Shown piece after piece: positions 8,783 to 18,393 of a DNA stretch of 64,000 nt. Position 1 is the first letter of the stretch, and every line of letters starts with the position of its first letter. The notes beneath the pieces were generated by a model. The model made no database searches and was not told where the DNA came from. It worked only from the letters and a program-made list of their open reading frames with translations. Location: NCBI RefSeq assembly GCF_026672275.1, contig NZ_JANQCD010000006.1, positions 102,115 through 166,114 of the forward strand, read 5' to 3'. The position numbers and the translations under genes were made by a program. Source of the stretch: Marinifilum sp. D737. Its GTDB lineage: Bacteria > Bacteroidota > Bacteroidia > Bacteroidales > Marinifilaceae.

Positions 8783-9133
8783 TTACTCAATTGGTTTCAT
8801 CACAAAAACCCCATAACACTCATGGTGATCATAGCTGTGACCCACAATTTGGTTCTGAGAATTTAAAAGTCCTTCCCAGGTATCCATATGATACTCAAAC
8901 TGTTTTTCACAATCCAAAAGCTCCACTTTTGTACCTGTTACACTAAAGTTAGTGCCATCAAAGCTTCCTTCTACATCTTGCTGAACACGAAATGGAGTTT
9001 CTCCTTCAATTCTTTCTGTATAAACTACAACTCCTGTAATCTTCTCTCCTTCTTGGGTAAATTCGGCAAAACCTTCATCGGTACCAAAACCAAAATCTTC
9101 GTTAAACGACCAACGTCCTGTAATGTTCTTCAT
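8783..9133 (-). CDS. Conserved hypothetical protein, lipocalin-like strands
   Basis: 116 residues without signal peptide. A run of alternating hydrophobic strands such as FAEFTQEGEKITGVVVY, VEGSFDGTNFSVTGTKVEL and WEGLLNSQNQIVGHSY resembles a small beta-barrel that senses or binds a ligand. This is a fold impression only. One Cys and a SYDHHECYG cluster could bind metal. Monocistronic. Confidence 0.65.
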   Translation of the reverse strand: MKNITGRWSFNEDFGFGTDEGFAEFTQEGEKITGVVVYTERIEGETPFRVQQDVEGSFDGTNFSVTGTKVELLDCEKQFEYHMDTWEGLLNSQNQIVGHSYDHHECYGVFVMKPIE

Positions 9134-9179
9134 TAATTTGAGGTATTTAATAAATGAGAAGCAAAAGTAGGAAACTTAT

Positions 9180-9515
9180 TTAGTTTAGGCTAAAGTCGAT
9201 CTCAAGTTTCGACATGTTGAGAATATTTGTATCGAGCTGCAGTAGGCAAAGTCTTTTTAAATCTTCTAACTCACCAGGATGCAACATGAAGTTACAGCCG
9301 CCGCCTCCAATGGGAATTACAATTTTTCTTTGATAAGGGGAATGAGCATTCTGCTTTACCGCCGACTCAATATTAATATCGTGCAGGTATTCAGCAAACT
9401 GATAGTATTTATCCTTTGTCGAGAAATTGATATTCATATTATTGAATTCCATATGAATAGACTTGCAAGAATCACATTTAAATAGACAGCCATTGGATGT
9501 TCTGTTGTATATCAT
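9180..9515 (-). CDS. Conserved Bacteroidota small protein with CDSC motif
   Basis: 111 residues starting MIYNRTSNGCLFKCDSCKSI. The Cys-x-x-Cys and a third nearby Cys suggest a small zinc or redox site. Later there is a glycine run (IPIGGGGCNFML) and a leucine-rich C-terminus. The longer frame beginning at 9629 is rejected because its extra residues come from simple AT-rich leader sequence and the conserved part begins at this ATG. Function unknown. Confidence 0.65.
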   Translation of the reverse strand: MIYNRTSNGCLFKCDSCKSIHMEFNNMNINFSTKDKYYQFAEYLHDINIESAVKQNAHSPYQRKIVIPIGGGGCNFMLHPGELEDLKRLCLLQLDTNILNMSKLEIDFSLN

Positions 9516-9761
9516 ACTGTTCCTATTTCGATTAATTTTACAAATCAATCGAATATATGATGCTTTAACAATACCAAGATGTTGTGATATTTGATAATCA
9601 AATCCCAAAAACAAAACTCCAAATCCCAAATCCCATTTTTAAAATTCACAATTGATAATTCATCATTCCGCATTTATAATTCATAATTCTCAACTATCTT
9701 TGTTGATTCTAAATCTGGAACAGGCAATACGGTCTGTTTTCAATATTTAAATGATTTGTTT

Positions 9762-11159
9762 ATGATCGATCAATCTACCATATGCGCAATATCAACTGCT
9801 CCGGGTAATGGAGCCATTGCCATTGTGCGCCTTTCGGGAGAAAATGCTCTCAACATTTGCGAGAAAGTTTTTACGCCTGTTAAAAGCAAAAAAATAAGCG
9901 TACAAAAAGCCAATACCGTACATTTTGGAACCATTCAGGATGAAGGCGAAGTTATTGATGAAGTGCTGGTTAGCTTATTCAAGGCTCCACACTCCTACAC
10001 TGGCGAAAATTCGGTTGAAATCGCTTGTCATGGTGCTCCTTTTATTCAGCACCGAATTTTACAGACTTTGATTAAGAATGGAGCTCGTACGGCCAATCCG
10101 GGTGAGTTTACCCAACGAGCCTTTTTGAATGGTAAAATGGACCTTTCACAGGCCGAGGCGGTTGCCGATTTGATTGCTTCCAACTCTGCTGCTGCCCATA
10201 AAGTTGCGCTACAACAAATGCGTGGTGGCTTCTCAAGCGAGATTGCCGGTTTGCGTGAGCGATTGCTTAACTTCATCTCTTTAATTGAGCTAGAACTTGA
10301 TTTTAGTGAAGAGGATGTTGAATTTGCTGACAGAACACAATTGACCAAGCTGGTAAACGAAATTCAAAGCCTGATTCAGAAATTGGTGGATTCCTTCGAA
10401 CTGGGGAATGTAATTAAGAATGGGGTTCCTGTTGCCATTGTAGGAAATACAAATGTAGGGAAATCTACCCTGTTGAATGCCCTTTTAAATGAAGACAGAG
10501 CCATTGTTTCCGATATTGAGGGCACTACACGCGATGTAATCGAGGATACCATCAATTTGGGCGGTATCACCTTCCGTTTTATCGATACTGCCGGCATCAG
10601 AACTACGAAAGATCGTATCGAGAGTATGGGTATTGAGCGTACCTACAGCAAGATGAAGCAGGCGCAAATTGTGATGTTGCTGGTAGATGCCGACCGCGAT
10701 ATGGATCGCATTAACGAATCGCTTGTAAGTGTTAACAAAACCATTGATCGCGATTCCCAGCATCTTGTTGTTTGTATCAACAAAATCGATTTGATTGAAA
10801 ACCCTCAGGAGATTGCCAAGAATTTAATTGGTATGCAAACCGAAGACAAATTGTTGTTCATTTCGGCCAAGCAGAAGCAAAATATCGATGCCTTAACTGC
10901 CGAATTGCTTAAATCGGTGAACATGAGCAAGGTAAACGAACAGGATGTAATTGTTACCAACATTCGCCATTTTGAGGCCCTTAAAAACGCCTTGGGCAGT
11001 ATCGATCGCGTGAATGATGGATTGCAAACCCAAATTCCAACCGACTTCCTGGCACAAGACATTCGTGAATGCCTGCATTTCCTTGGTGAAATCACTGGTG
11101 ACATCTCAACTGATGAAGTTTTGGGAAATATCTTTAAGAACTTTTGTATCGGGAAATAG
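9762..11159 (+). CDS. mnmE: tRNA modification GTPase MnmE
   Basis: 465 residues. MnmE acts with MnmG to make the 5-carboxymethylaminomethyl modification on U34 of certain tRNAs. Seen: the N-terminal formyl-THF-binding domain (GAIAIVRLSG), the helical domain, a G domain with G1 GNTNVGKST, G2/G3 GTTRD and DTAGI, G4 NKIDL, and the C-terminal FCIGK that supplies the essential Cys. The ATG at 9762 is chosen over a TTG two codons upstream. The last 18 bp of the gene are the insertion site of the island that follows, so the present 3' end is probably island-supplied. Confidence 0.97.
   Translation: MIDQSTICAISTAPGNGAIAIVRLSGENALNICEKVFTPVKSKKISVQKANTVHFGTIQDEGEVIDEVLVSLFKAPHSYTGENSVEIACHGAPFIQHRILQTLIKNGARTANPGEFTQRAFLNGKMDLSQAEAVADLIASNSAAAHKVALQQMRGGFSSEIAGLRERLLNFISLIELELDFSEEDVEFADRTQLTKLVNEIQSLIQKLVDSFELGNVIKNGVPVAIVGNTNVGKSTLLNALLNEDRAIVSDIEGTTRDVIEDTINLGGITFRFIDTAGIRTTKDRIESMGIERTYSKMKQAQIVMLLVDADRDMDRINESLVSVNKTIDRDSQHLVVCINKIDLIENPQEIAKNLIGMQTEDKLLFISAKQKQNIDALTAELLKSVNMSKVNEQDVIVTNIRHFEALKNALGSIDRVNDGLQTQIPTDFLAQDIRECLHFLGEITGDISTDEVLGNIFKNFCIGK
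11142..11159 (+). other. Left attachment site of the mnmE island (attL-like)
   Basis: TTTTGTATCGGGAAATAG, encoding Phe-Cys-Ile-Gly-Lys-stop. A related 18-mer closes the island at 24198-24215 (13 of 18 identical). The same mnmE codons are the target of SGI1-type islands in enterobacteria. Confidence 0.6.
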
Positions 11160-11216
11160 GAAGGTAAAGAATGATACTAGAAAAGCACTAATAAAGTCTT
11201 ATTATTAAAGGATTAC

Positions 11217-11251
11217 AAAGGTAGCTCTAAGATTATAGAGTTACCTTTTTT
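11217..11251 (+). terminator. Terminator after mnmE
   Basis: AAGGTAGCTCT pairs with AGAGTTACCTT (one mismatch) and is followed by a T-run. It lies inside the left edge of the island. Confidence 0.8.
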
Positions 11252-11281
11252 GCGTTTGTTATACTTATTTTTTACTTTTAA

Positions 11282-11311
11282 TTTACAACTTTTAATAATC
11301 TGAGTTGTAAA
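11282..11311. promoter_or_regulatory. Inverted repeat before the integrase gene
   Basis: TTTACAACT (11282-11290) and AGTTGTAAA (11303-11311) form a perfect 9-bp dyad 12 bp before the integrase ATG. It could be an operator or a recombinase arm site. Confidence 0.4.
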
Positions 11312-11323
11312 AACTGTAAAAAT

Positions 11324-12472
11324 ATGAAAGTAATTCTAAGAAAACGTAAAATAAAGAATGGCCTACAAGAAAGTCTATATCTTGAGTTTTATAAAGGCTA
11401 TGAAAAGTTGCCAAATGGAAAATTAAAGCACTTTAGAGAGTTTGAAACCTTAAATTTAATCATTCACACCAAACCAAAAACTCAAACACAGAAACAAGAG
11501 AATAAAGATAATCTTGAACTAGCTGAAAAAATTAGAGTAAAAAAGCAGAACGAATATAACTCTGGTAAATATGGATTCAGAAACGAAGACAAATTAAAAT
11601 ATAATTTTCTGGATTATTTTAAAAAGCTAACAGAGGATCGCTTCAATTCTAAAAACAACTATGGAAACTGGGACAGTGTATATAAACACTTACAAAAATA
11701 TTGTTCTCCCAACACCAAATTTTCTGATATAGATGAAGACTTTGTTAGAGGTTTTAAAAGGTATTTAGAATTGGATGCTAGAACTAAAAGTAATATTGGA
11801 CTTTCAAAGAACACACAAAACTCTTATTTCAATAAATTTCGTGCTAGTATAAATCAAGCTCAGAAAGATAAGATCATTATTGACAATCCTGTTCATGCCG
11901 TTAAAGGAATAAAAGCAGAAACTCCCCCAAGAGAATATCTAACCTTCGATGAATTAAAAAGGCTTTCAAAAACAAATTGTAAATATCCTGTTCTAAAAAG
12001 AGCTTTCATCTTTTCATGTTTAACTGGATTGCGCTGGTCAGATATTCAAAAAATGACGTGGAGTGAAGTAAGGGATTCAGATAATGAGCTAAGAATTATT
12101 TTTCAACAAAAGAAGACCAATGATATTGAATACCTTGACATTTCGCCTCAGGCAAGAAGCTTAATGGGCAAAAGAAGAAAATCTAACGAAAGGGTTTTTG
12201 AAGGCTTACGATATAGCGTAACCTATAATTCTGCATTATTAAGGTGGTGCCATGAAACTGGCATTTATAAACACATTACCTTTCATTGTGCAAGACACAC
12301 CAATGCAGTTCTTTTATTGGAAATGGGTGCTGATATTTACACCGTATCAAAACGATTGGGGCATCAAGAGATAAGAACAACTGAGATTTACGCAAAAATA
12401 GTTGACAAAAAAATGAAAGAGGCTGCTAATATAATTCCATCTTTAAATTTAGATATAAATGATAACCTCTAA
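11324..12472 (+). CDS. Tyrosine recombinase (island integrase)
   Basis: 382 residues of the phage-integrase family found on Bacteroidota mobile elements. An N-terminal arm-binding region is followed by a SAM-like core-binding domain (about 105-200) and a catalytic domain. Seen are the first Arg in LTGLRWSDI, HCARH (His-x-x-Arg), a second His in LGHQEIRTTEIYAK, and the nucleophile Tyr in EIYAK. It would insert the island at the mnmE 3' end and, with the HTH protein at 13795, excise it. The next gene starts 14 bp before this stop. Confidence 0.93.
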   Translation: MKVILRKRKIKNGLQESLYLEFYKGYEKLPNGKLKHFREFETLNLIIHTKPKTQTQKQENKDNLELAEKIRVKKQNEYNSGKYGFRNEDKLKYNFLDYFKKLTEDRFNSKNNYGNWDSVYKHLQKYCSPNTKFSDIDEDFVRGFKRYLELDARTKSNIGLSKNTQNSYFNKFRASINQAQKDKIIIDNPVHAVKGIKAETPPREYLTFDELKRLSKTNCKYPVLKRAFIFSCLTGLRWSDIQKMTWSEVRDSDNELRIIFQQKKTNDIEYLDISPQARSLMGKRRKSNERVFEGLRYSVTYNSALLRWCHETGIYKHITFHCARHTNAVLLLEMGADIYTVSKRLGHQEIRTTEIYAKIVDKKMKEAANIIPSLNLDINDNL

Positions 12473-13640
12473 ACATTTCTATACTAAGATTAAGTCCCTG
12501 TTCACTCAAAAACAGGAACTTCATGAAAATATTAATACTGAATGTAAACTGAGAAACGAAATTTACAACACTGAAGTTGACTCCGACATTTTCTTTACAA
12601 TTTATGGTAGGTTAATGAATAGCTTGAACGTAAAGCACTACAATTTAGACCTCAATAGTCTTTACACATCTCATATAATCGAACAAAATCTAAATAGAGT
12701 TGATGATAGAACAATTCAATCAATCTATTCATTTAAAAATGAATTTATATTAAAACTGAAGGAAAAAATTGACTTCGATATGATGTGTGAATTCTTGAAG
12801 AATTATAATTATTTTGAAAGTATTGAATCAATTCTTTCACATCAAAAAAGTGAAATTACCGAGCAATTTATGGGCTTAATCATTAGAATAGGATCATTAC
12901 TTTCATATGCCAAAAACACCAAGAACTCAATCACATCCACAGAAACAAATCATCTAGCATCACTATATAATTATCAATTTATTATTCAAAATAAAATTGA
13001 ACAGGTCATTCATTATTATATCGAATCCATTGATTATGATGGTGAATTTAACTTTAATGAAAAGTACTTTTTTGAAAAAATCAGTATCTTAAAAATAAAT
13101 GAGATTCACAAAACCAAAAATTTATCAAGGAATGAATACGAGAGAATATTATTACACGAAATTAAGTCTCTGCAAGGCAAAAAACTATTAATGAATAAAG
13201 ACTTTCCAACCTCTCTAAACGAAAACTTAAAATCTTTAGGCCTTCATTTAAACAAAATTTTAAAAGTTAATAAGCGAAACGAAAAACTTTTAAAAGAATG
13301 TCATCACTCCCTTAAAGGAACTGTTATAGATTCATCTCCTCAAACTTTCTATAATGTTATTAGAAATGGAAATGGTCGACTCAATTGGATAGGACACATA
13401 AATGCCCTGGTATATTTTGTACATATCCTGAATAAGCACACAAGTATAACGAATAATAAAGTCTACAAATATATGTGCGACAATTTTACGCATAATGGCA
13501 AATCTATCCCCTATAAAAAAGATTATAAAAATATGTACTATCAGAAGAAAGATGATCAAAATTTCCTTTCCAAATATGCTTATTTTGAAACTTCACTTAA
13601 AAAATTAGAAATGTTAGAATGGGAATTTAAGCCAAATTAA
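12459..13640 (+). CDS. RteC-like mobile-element protein
   Basis: 393 residues, mostly helical and Lys/Asn/Ile-rich. The C-terminal third has the layout of RteC, the Bacteroides conjugative-transposon regulator: LNWIGHINALVYFVHILNK, then a charged helix and a KKDDQNFLSKY segment. This is a pattern match without alignment and may be remote. It overlaps the integrase gene, so they are co-translated. A strong terminator follows. Confidence 0.6.
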   Translation: MITSKHFYTKIKSLFTQKQELHENINTECKLRNEIYNTEVDSDIFFTIYGRLMNSLNVKHYNLDLNSLYTSHIIEQNLNRVDDRTIQSIYSFKNEFILKLKEKIDFDMMCEFLKNYNYFESIESILSHQKSEITEQFMGLIIRIGSLLSYAKNTKNSITSTETNHLASLYNYQFIIQNKIEQVIHYYIESIDYDGEFNFNEKYFFEKISILKINEIHKTKNLSRNEYERILLHEIKSLQGKKLLMNKDFPTSLNENLKSLGLHLNKILKVNKRNEKLLKECHHSLKGTVIDSSPQTFYNVIRNGNGRLNWIGHINALVYFVHILNKHTSITNNKVYKYMCDNFTHNGKSIPYKKDYKNMYYQKKDDQNFLSKYAYFETSLKKLEMLEWEFKPN

Positions 13641-13679
13641 AATCAATCGATCTTTCTGATTATCTAGATCTTAAGATTA

Positions 13680-13722
13680 AAGCAATACTACCCAAAATGT
13701 GAGGTGGTATTGCTTTTTTTTT
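13680..13722 (+). terminator. Terminator of the integrase/RteC-like operon
   Basis: AAGCAATACTACC pairs with GGTGGTATTGCTT, followed by eight T. Confidence 0.88.
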
Positions 13723-13794
13723 GCAATACACAAAAATTGCAATCAAACGGATACCAGTAGAATGTTTGATTTTTAATAATAAAAAAATACGAGT

Positions 13795-14073
13795 ATGAGC
13801 AAAGAAAAACTAGAGCAAATTGAAGCTAAAATTGACAAATTATCTTCAATGCTACTATTCAAAAAATCTATTCTAAATTTCGATGAAGCAGTCCTATATA
13901 CAGGATACTCAAAAAGTTATTTCTATCGAATTTGTCATTTAATTCCTCATAGCAAACCTTCGGGTAAAATGATCTTTTTCGAAAGAAAAAAAATAGATGA
14001 ATTTCTAATTAGTAATCGCATAAAAACTCCTGAAGAAATAGAAGAACTAGCCAATGATTATATGCAAAAGTAA
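13795..14073 (+). CDS. Excisionase-like helix-turn-helix protein
   Basis: 92 residues. A short N-terminal coil is followed by a MerR/excisionase winged-HTH pattern: NFDEAVLYTGYSKSYFYRI, then the wing HSKPSGKMIFFERKKIDEFL. Such proteins in Bacteroidota elements control excision or the following replication and mobilization genes. Preceded by a terminator, so it has its own promoter. Confidence 0.85.
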   Translation: MSKEKLEQIEAKIDKLSSMLLFKKSILNFDEAVLYTGYSKSYFYRICHLIPHSKPSGKMIFFERKKIDEFLISNRIKTPEEIEELANDYMQK

Positions 14074-14134
14074 TTCTCTAAATACCATCTGAAGATTACT
14101 ATAAAAACATTATGCACTACATATTACCATTGCT

Positions 14135-15049
14135 ATGAAAGAAAAAATAAATTGCGCAAATGCAAAACGATTACCAATCACCGAATTCTTAGAAAAATTA
14201 GGTCATAAACCTGTTAAAACTAAAGGAAATGATATTTGGTACCTATCCCCTTTTCGTTTAAAAGAAAATCATCCATCTTTTAAAGTAAATAAAGTCATGA
14301 ACGTATGGTATGATTTTGGTGAAGGTACTGGAGGTACAATAATCGATTTAGGTATCAAACTAAACAACTGTTCTATTTCTGAATTTTTACAAAACTTAAA
14401 TTCCTTTAATTTTTCTTTTCAACAGCCTGAAATTGACACCATCACTACAAACACATCTATTTCAGCAGTTAAAATCCAAAAAATAAAACCAATAACATCT
14501 TCAAAATTATTACACTATTTAAAAGAAAGATATATTTCCAGGCAAACTGCAAATATATTTTGTAAAGAAATCGAATACTCTATAAATGGTAAATTATATT
14601 ACGCTCTAGGATTTCCAAACAGTAACGGCGGATATGAATTACGAAATAAACATTTTAAAGGATGTTGTGCTCCAAAAAGTATCTCCTTAATAGAAAATAA
14701 CAACAATACTATTTGTGTGTTCGAAGGTTTTTTTGATGCTATGTCACATTATGAAATAATTCAAGGAACAGGATTTAGATCTGATGTACTGGTTCTAAAT
14801 TCCATAGCATTACTATCCAAGGCTCTTGATACTATCAATAGATATGAGAAAATTTTTCTATATCTAGATAATAATAGAGCAGGAAATACGGCAACAAATA
14901 AACTGAAAGAGCATTTTAAAAATAAAGTTGAAGATATGCGATACAGTTATAAAAAGTTTGAAGACCTAAATAAATTTCTTGTCGCTAATGGAAGGTGTAA
15001 TCCTTCAAAAAGCGTATATCGCTCATCTTCTCGTAAACCCAAGTTGTAA
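14135..15049 (+). CDS. Toprim/primase-like DNA protein
   Basis: 304 residues. The N-terminus resembles the CHC2-type primase zinc region with the Cys residues mostly lost but the flanks kept (YLSPFRLKENHPSFKVN, WYDFGEGTGGTIIDLG). The Toprim-like part has the acidic motif CVFEGFFDAMSHYE and the Asp strand IFLYLDNNRAGNTATNKL. It is probably a primase or replication-start protein for the excised island. It has no separate helicase domain; the DUF3987 protein downstream may complement it. Confidence 0.82.
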   Translation: MKEKINCANAKRLPITEFLEKLGHKPVKTKGNDIWYLSPFRLKENHPSFKVNKVMNVWYDFGEGTGGTIIDLGIKLNNCSISEFLQNLNSFNFSFQQPEIDTITTNTSISAVKIQKIKPITSSKLLHYLKERYISRQTANIFCKEIEYSINGKLYYALGFPNSNGGYELRNKHFKGCCAPKSISLIENNNNTICVFEGFFDAMSHYEIIQGTGFRSDVLVLNSIALLSKALDTINRYEKIFLYLDNNRAGNTATNKLKEHFKNKVEDMRYSYKKFEDLNKFLVANGRCNPSKSVYRSSSRKPKL

Positions 15050-15067
15050 TCACCAAGAATGTACCCC

Positions 15068-15084
15068 AGCTTGCGTAGCCAGCT
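15068..15084. other. Candidate oriT hairpin
   Basis: AGCTTGCGTAGCCAGCT is a near-perfect dyad in the 100-bp gap just upstream of the mobC-relaxase pair, the usual place for a transfer origin. No nick site can be read from sequence alone. Confidence 0.25.
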
Positions 15085-15179
15085 ATGTTTTCATTTAATA
15101 TTAACTGCTACACATTAAAATATCAACTGAAAACCATCTGGCTTTCGTCATGCTAGGCATTCCTCAAGATTCGAAAATC

Positions 15180-15545
15180 ATGAATGATTTATCTAGGAAA
15201 AAAGGCGGTCGTCCAAAAGTAAAAATTCCAAAAGATCAACACTTAGCATTAACATGTACCATTGTCGAGAAAAAAATAATTAAGGGGAAAGCAAAAATAG
15301 CAAATCTTACAGTCTCAGCCTTATTACTAGAGTTAGCACTAAAAGGCAAGATTGTGGTTAAAACCTTCCCTAAAGAACTTCTTTTATTTACAGGAAGCTT
15401 AAATCAACTTGGAAATAATCTTAACCAAATTGCTCGAAAAAGGAACAGAGATGATGAGTTGAATGCTATAGAAAGAGCTGAATTATCTGCCTTATCAAAA
15501 GAAATTTACAAGCTAACACAAGAAATTAAAAGATGTTTAAAATGA
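15180..15545 (+). CDS. Mobilization protein MobC (relaxosome accessory)
   Basis: 121 residues from the ATG at 15180; an alternative ATG lies at 15150. A ribbon-helix-helix start (KKGGRPKVKIPKDQHLAL, AKIANLTVSALLLELAL) is followed by the MobC signature LNQLGNNLNQIARKRN. MobC proteins bind oriT and help the relaxase nick. The C-terminus overlaps the relaxase start by 13 bp, so the two are coupled. Confidence 0.88.
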   Translation: MNDLSRKKGGRPKVKIPKDQHLALTCTIVEKKIIKGKAKIANLTVSALLLELALKGKIVVKTFPKELLLFTGSLNQLGNNLNQIARKRNRDDELNAIERAELSALSKEIYKLTQEIKRCLK

Positions 15546-16309
15546 TAGGTAAAATTTCAACAGGAGATTCCTTTCGAGGCAATATTACCTATTGTCTTCT
15601 TGGAAGGTATGGCGAAAAAGAAGGCCTAGCCGAAATTATTGACTCCAAAATGTGTGGAGGGAATCGTAAAGAATTAATAAAACAATTTGAAGAGTTAGCC
15701 GCTTTAAACAATAGAATTAGAGCTCCTGTGTGGCACGCCTCTATTAGTTTTCATGAATCAGATAATCCAAGCAGGCAGGATATGATTGATATTGCAGAAG
15801 AATATGCAAATATGCATGGTTTTCAACAATATTTAGTGATTCAGCATCATGACACACCCAATAGAAAGCATTTTCATATGGTCTGTAATCGTGTTAATTA
15901 CAAACAAAACAAAGCCATTAGTACTAGTTTAAATTTTAAGAAGATGGATGAATTCTGTAGAAAAATGGAGTTAAAATTTAATTTCCATCGAGTTTTATCA
16001 GCAAAACGCTTTTTGAATAAAGATGAAAGAAACCTTCCCAGACATGATAAGCGAAAACTTCAAATTAAGGCTATACTCGAAACGTTAACTTCAGAAGTAA
16101 ATTCAGTTGAGGAACTAATAGAAAGGCTTAAAAAATACAAAATTGCAACAGAGAAAGGCAGAGGCATTGCATTTATAGATGATAAGAAAGTAAGAGTAAA
16201 AGGTTCTGAACTAGGTTTCTCACTAAAGAATATAGAAAAGAAAATTGCAAAAAACGCCAATATATCACTGGCTTTCCAAAATAAACATCGCATAAAAAGA
16301 AGCTTATGA
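15533..16309 (+). CDS. Relaxase/mobilization nuclease (MobA/VirD2 type)
   Basis: 258 residues. The HUH metal-binding motif lies in QHHDTPNRKHFHMVCNRV, preceded by the strand VWHASISFHESD. The N-terminal part GKISTGDSFRGNITYCL has the catalytic Tyr candidate. This is a short relaxase with no helicase or primase fusion, typical of mobilizable elements that borrow a helper's transfer machinery. The start may be Met1 or Met4. Its stop overlaps the next ATG (ATGA). Confidence 0.9.
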   Translation: MFKMIGKISTGDSFRGNITYCLLGRYGEKEGLAEIIDSKMCGGNRKELIKQFEELAALNNRIRAPVWHASISFHESDNPSRQDMIDIAEEYANMHGFQQYLVIQHHDTPNRKHFHMVCNRVNYKQNKAISTSLNFKKMDEFCRKMELKFNFHRVLSAKRFLNKDERNLPRHDKRKLQIKAILETLTSEVNSVEELIERLKKYKIATEKGRGIAFIDDKKVRVKGSELGFSLKNIEKKIAKNANISLAFQNKHRIKRSL

Positions 16310-16866
16310 ATAATGATATTATTAAAGAAGTTCTGTCTGAACTAATAGCAGAAAATAAAAATCATCAGAAAGAGATTATATTCCTAACAAAAGCATTGGA
16401 GACCAACACAAATAATCTTCAAGATATCTATATGTATCTCAGCAATCTTAAAATTAATATTCCTACTAAATTATTTGTGGATAAATTGGAAAATGGAATT
16501 AATAAAATTGAGTCTGTCGTAGCAAAACAGCCTAAAGAAATTCTCCAAGAAAAAAAAATTCTTCTATTCCCGGATACCATTTCAAATGAAAACATCTTTC
16601 GATTTCTTTATAAGAAAACCTTACAATTTTCCTTAATAGGACTAGTGATATTCCTTACAATAAAATATAGTAGCCAGATGCTTACCGAGAATCACAAATA
16701 TAAGCAAGTGTATGAATACATCTATTATAGCAATGATAATGCAAAAGGTTATCTAGAAAACCTTCTTAAATCCTTTGAAAATGATTCTATATCTCGAGTA
16801 ATGATTAACGAAATTGATGCAATTAAAAAGAATGCTAACCTAAAATCATCCCAATCACATGAATAA
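16306..16866 (+). CDS. Mobilization-linked membrane protein, unknown
   Basis: 186 residues: a helical, coiled-coil-like N-terminal half, one TM helix (FSLIGLVIFLTIKYSS, near 110-125) and a charged C-terminal tail. Sandwiched by overlaps between relaxase and DUF3987 genes, so part of the mobilization operon. It might tether the relaxosome to the membrane; inference only. Confidence 0.7.
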   Translation: MNNDIIKEVLSELIAENKNHQKEIIFLTKALETNTNNLQDIYMYLSNLKINIPTKLFVDKLENGINKIESVVAKQPKEILQEKKILLFPDTISNENIFRFLYKKTLQFSLIGLVIFLTIKYSSQMLTENHKYKQVYEYIYYSNDNAKGYLENLLKSFENDSISRVMINEIDAIKKNANLKSSQSHE

Positions 16867-18223
16867 CGATAATAACGGAGAAGCTTTAATTTTCACTGAA
16901 GAGGTTTCAAGCGAGCCTCCAACTTTTCCTAAAGAAATTTATAATGAATTACCTGAAATACTAAAAAAAGCTACAAAAGCTGGTCAAAATAATCAAGAGA
17001 AAGATTTATTGCTATTAGGTAGCATAATATGTATTAGTGCCTGTTTACCAAAAACATTTGGTATTTATTCTGGAAAGAAAGTATACCCTAACTTATATCT
17101 TTTTGTATCCGCTATGGCATCGGCCGGAAAAGGAATGTTAGATCATTGCAAAAAAATAGTACAGAGAATTCATGATGATTTAGTAACTGATAGTGAGAAT
17201 CTTCTTGCTGAATATGAATTGGAAATTTCGCAATACATTGCAGATAAAAAGAAAAATCCAGATATTATTAAACCTGCAATTCCAAAAATGAAAATGTTAT
17301 TCATCCCAGCAAATAATAGCTCTACTGGTTCTTTTCAATTACTTAATGATAATGACTCATCACTTATGTTTGAAACAGAAGGTGATACACTTGCCTATAC
17401 CTTTAAATCAGACTATGGCAATTATTCTGATGGATTACGAAAAGCTTTTCATCATGAGACAATTTCTTATTTTCGCAGAACAGATCGTGAATATGTTGAT
17501 ATTAGCGATCCAAAACTATCAGTATTATTATCCGGAACTCCACAACAAATATTAAGTCTTATTCCCGATGCAGAAAATGGTTTATTTAGTCGTTTTATTT
17601 TTTATACTCTACCATTACTGATAGAATGGAAAGATGTATTTTCAAATCCAGTCGGAAAAAGCTTAGATGAATATTTTCAAATCTTAGGTGATGAATTTTA
17701 TGAGCTCTATAAATCTTGCGAATTCTCTTCCCCTACTGAATTCAGACTTACTAAGATCCAAGAAGAAACATTTAATAATCAATTTTCTAAATGGCAAGTT
17801 CAATACTCTGCATTAATTGGATTAGATTATATTGCAACCGTACGAAGACTTGGCCTTATCACTTTTAGAATTGCTATGATTCTAACAAAGTTACGGATAA
17901 AAGATTCTAATATTAAAACACCCCTTATTTGTAATGATCATGATTTTGATATTTCCATGAAAATGGTTGATACTCTCATATTACATGCAAAAAAGGTTTT
18001 CAACAATCTTCCAGGAGCACCAAGAGTTATAAAAAGAGCTAATTTGAAAGAACGGTTTTTAATGCAACTACCTGAAAATTTCAACCGAAATCAATATATA
18101 GAAGTTGCAAAAGGACTAAATATTCCAACCAAAACTGCCGAAGGATACATTTCAAAATTTGTATCCTCAAATTTACTTCATAAGCCAAAGCACAATTCTT
18201 ATGAAAAAATAAATTGGAATTAA
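16859..18223 (+). CDS. DUF3987 primase/helicase-like protein
   Basis: 454 residues. The family carries a P-loop-like domain; here the nucleotide-binding turn is MASAGKGML near residue 83, with an acidic strand around SLMFETEGDTLAYTF and a SGTPQQ motif. Found on many Bacteroidota mobile elements beside Toprim primases, and thought to help element replication. The C-terminus has a winged-helix-like segment (FNRNQYIEVAKGLNIPTKTAEGY, split here as FNRNQYIEVA and GLNIPTKTAEGY). It overlaps the preceding gene by 8 bp. Confidence 0.82.
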   Translation: MNNDNNGEALIFTEEVSSEPPTFPKEIYNELPEILKKATKAGQNNQEKDLLLLGSIICISACLPKTFGIYSGKKVYPNLYLFVSAMASAGKGMLDHCKKIVQRIHDDLVTDSENLLAEYELEISQYIADKKKNPDIIKPAIPKMKMLFIPANNSSTGSFQLLNDNDSSLMFETEGDTLAYTFKSDYGNYSDGLRKAFHHETISYFRRTDREYVDISDPKLSVLLSGTPQQILSLIPDAENGLFSRFIFYTLPLLIEWKDVFSNPVGKSLDEYFQILGDEFYELYKSCEFSSPTEFRLTKIQEETFNNQFSKWQVQYSALIGLDYIATVRRLGLITFRIAMILTKLRIKDSNIKTPLICNDHDFDISMKMVDTLILHAKKVFNNLPGAPRVIKRANLKERFLMQLPENFNRNQYIEVAKGLNIPTKTAEGYISKFVSSNLLHKPKHNSYEKINWN

Positions 18224-18282
18224 CCCTTAGCTTACCCAATTCACTATTCTTAAATAGGCTACTTGAGAATTTAAAGGAAATT

Positions 18283-18324
18283 AAGGAAACTCAGTAAATT
18301 AATCTTTATATCCTTAGTTTCCTT
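18283..18324 (+). terminator. Hairpin after the mobilization operon
   Basis: AAGGAAACT (18283-18291) pairs with AGTTTCCTT (18316-18324) around a 24-nt loop; the T-run is weak. Confidence 0.4.
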
Positions 18325-18393
18325 TGAATACTTCAATGCTATAATTACAACCATAGTTTAACTTGCAGTAAGGTTGTTGTTGTTGTTCTATTC

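Noticed and set aside
11324..18223. Self-transmissible conjugative transposon
   Set aside because: No Tra or type IV secretion genes; only mobC and relaxase, so mobilizable at most.
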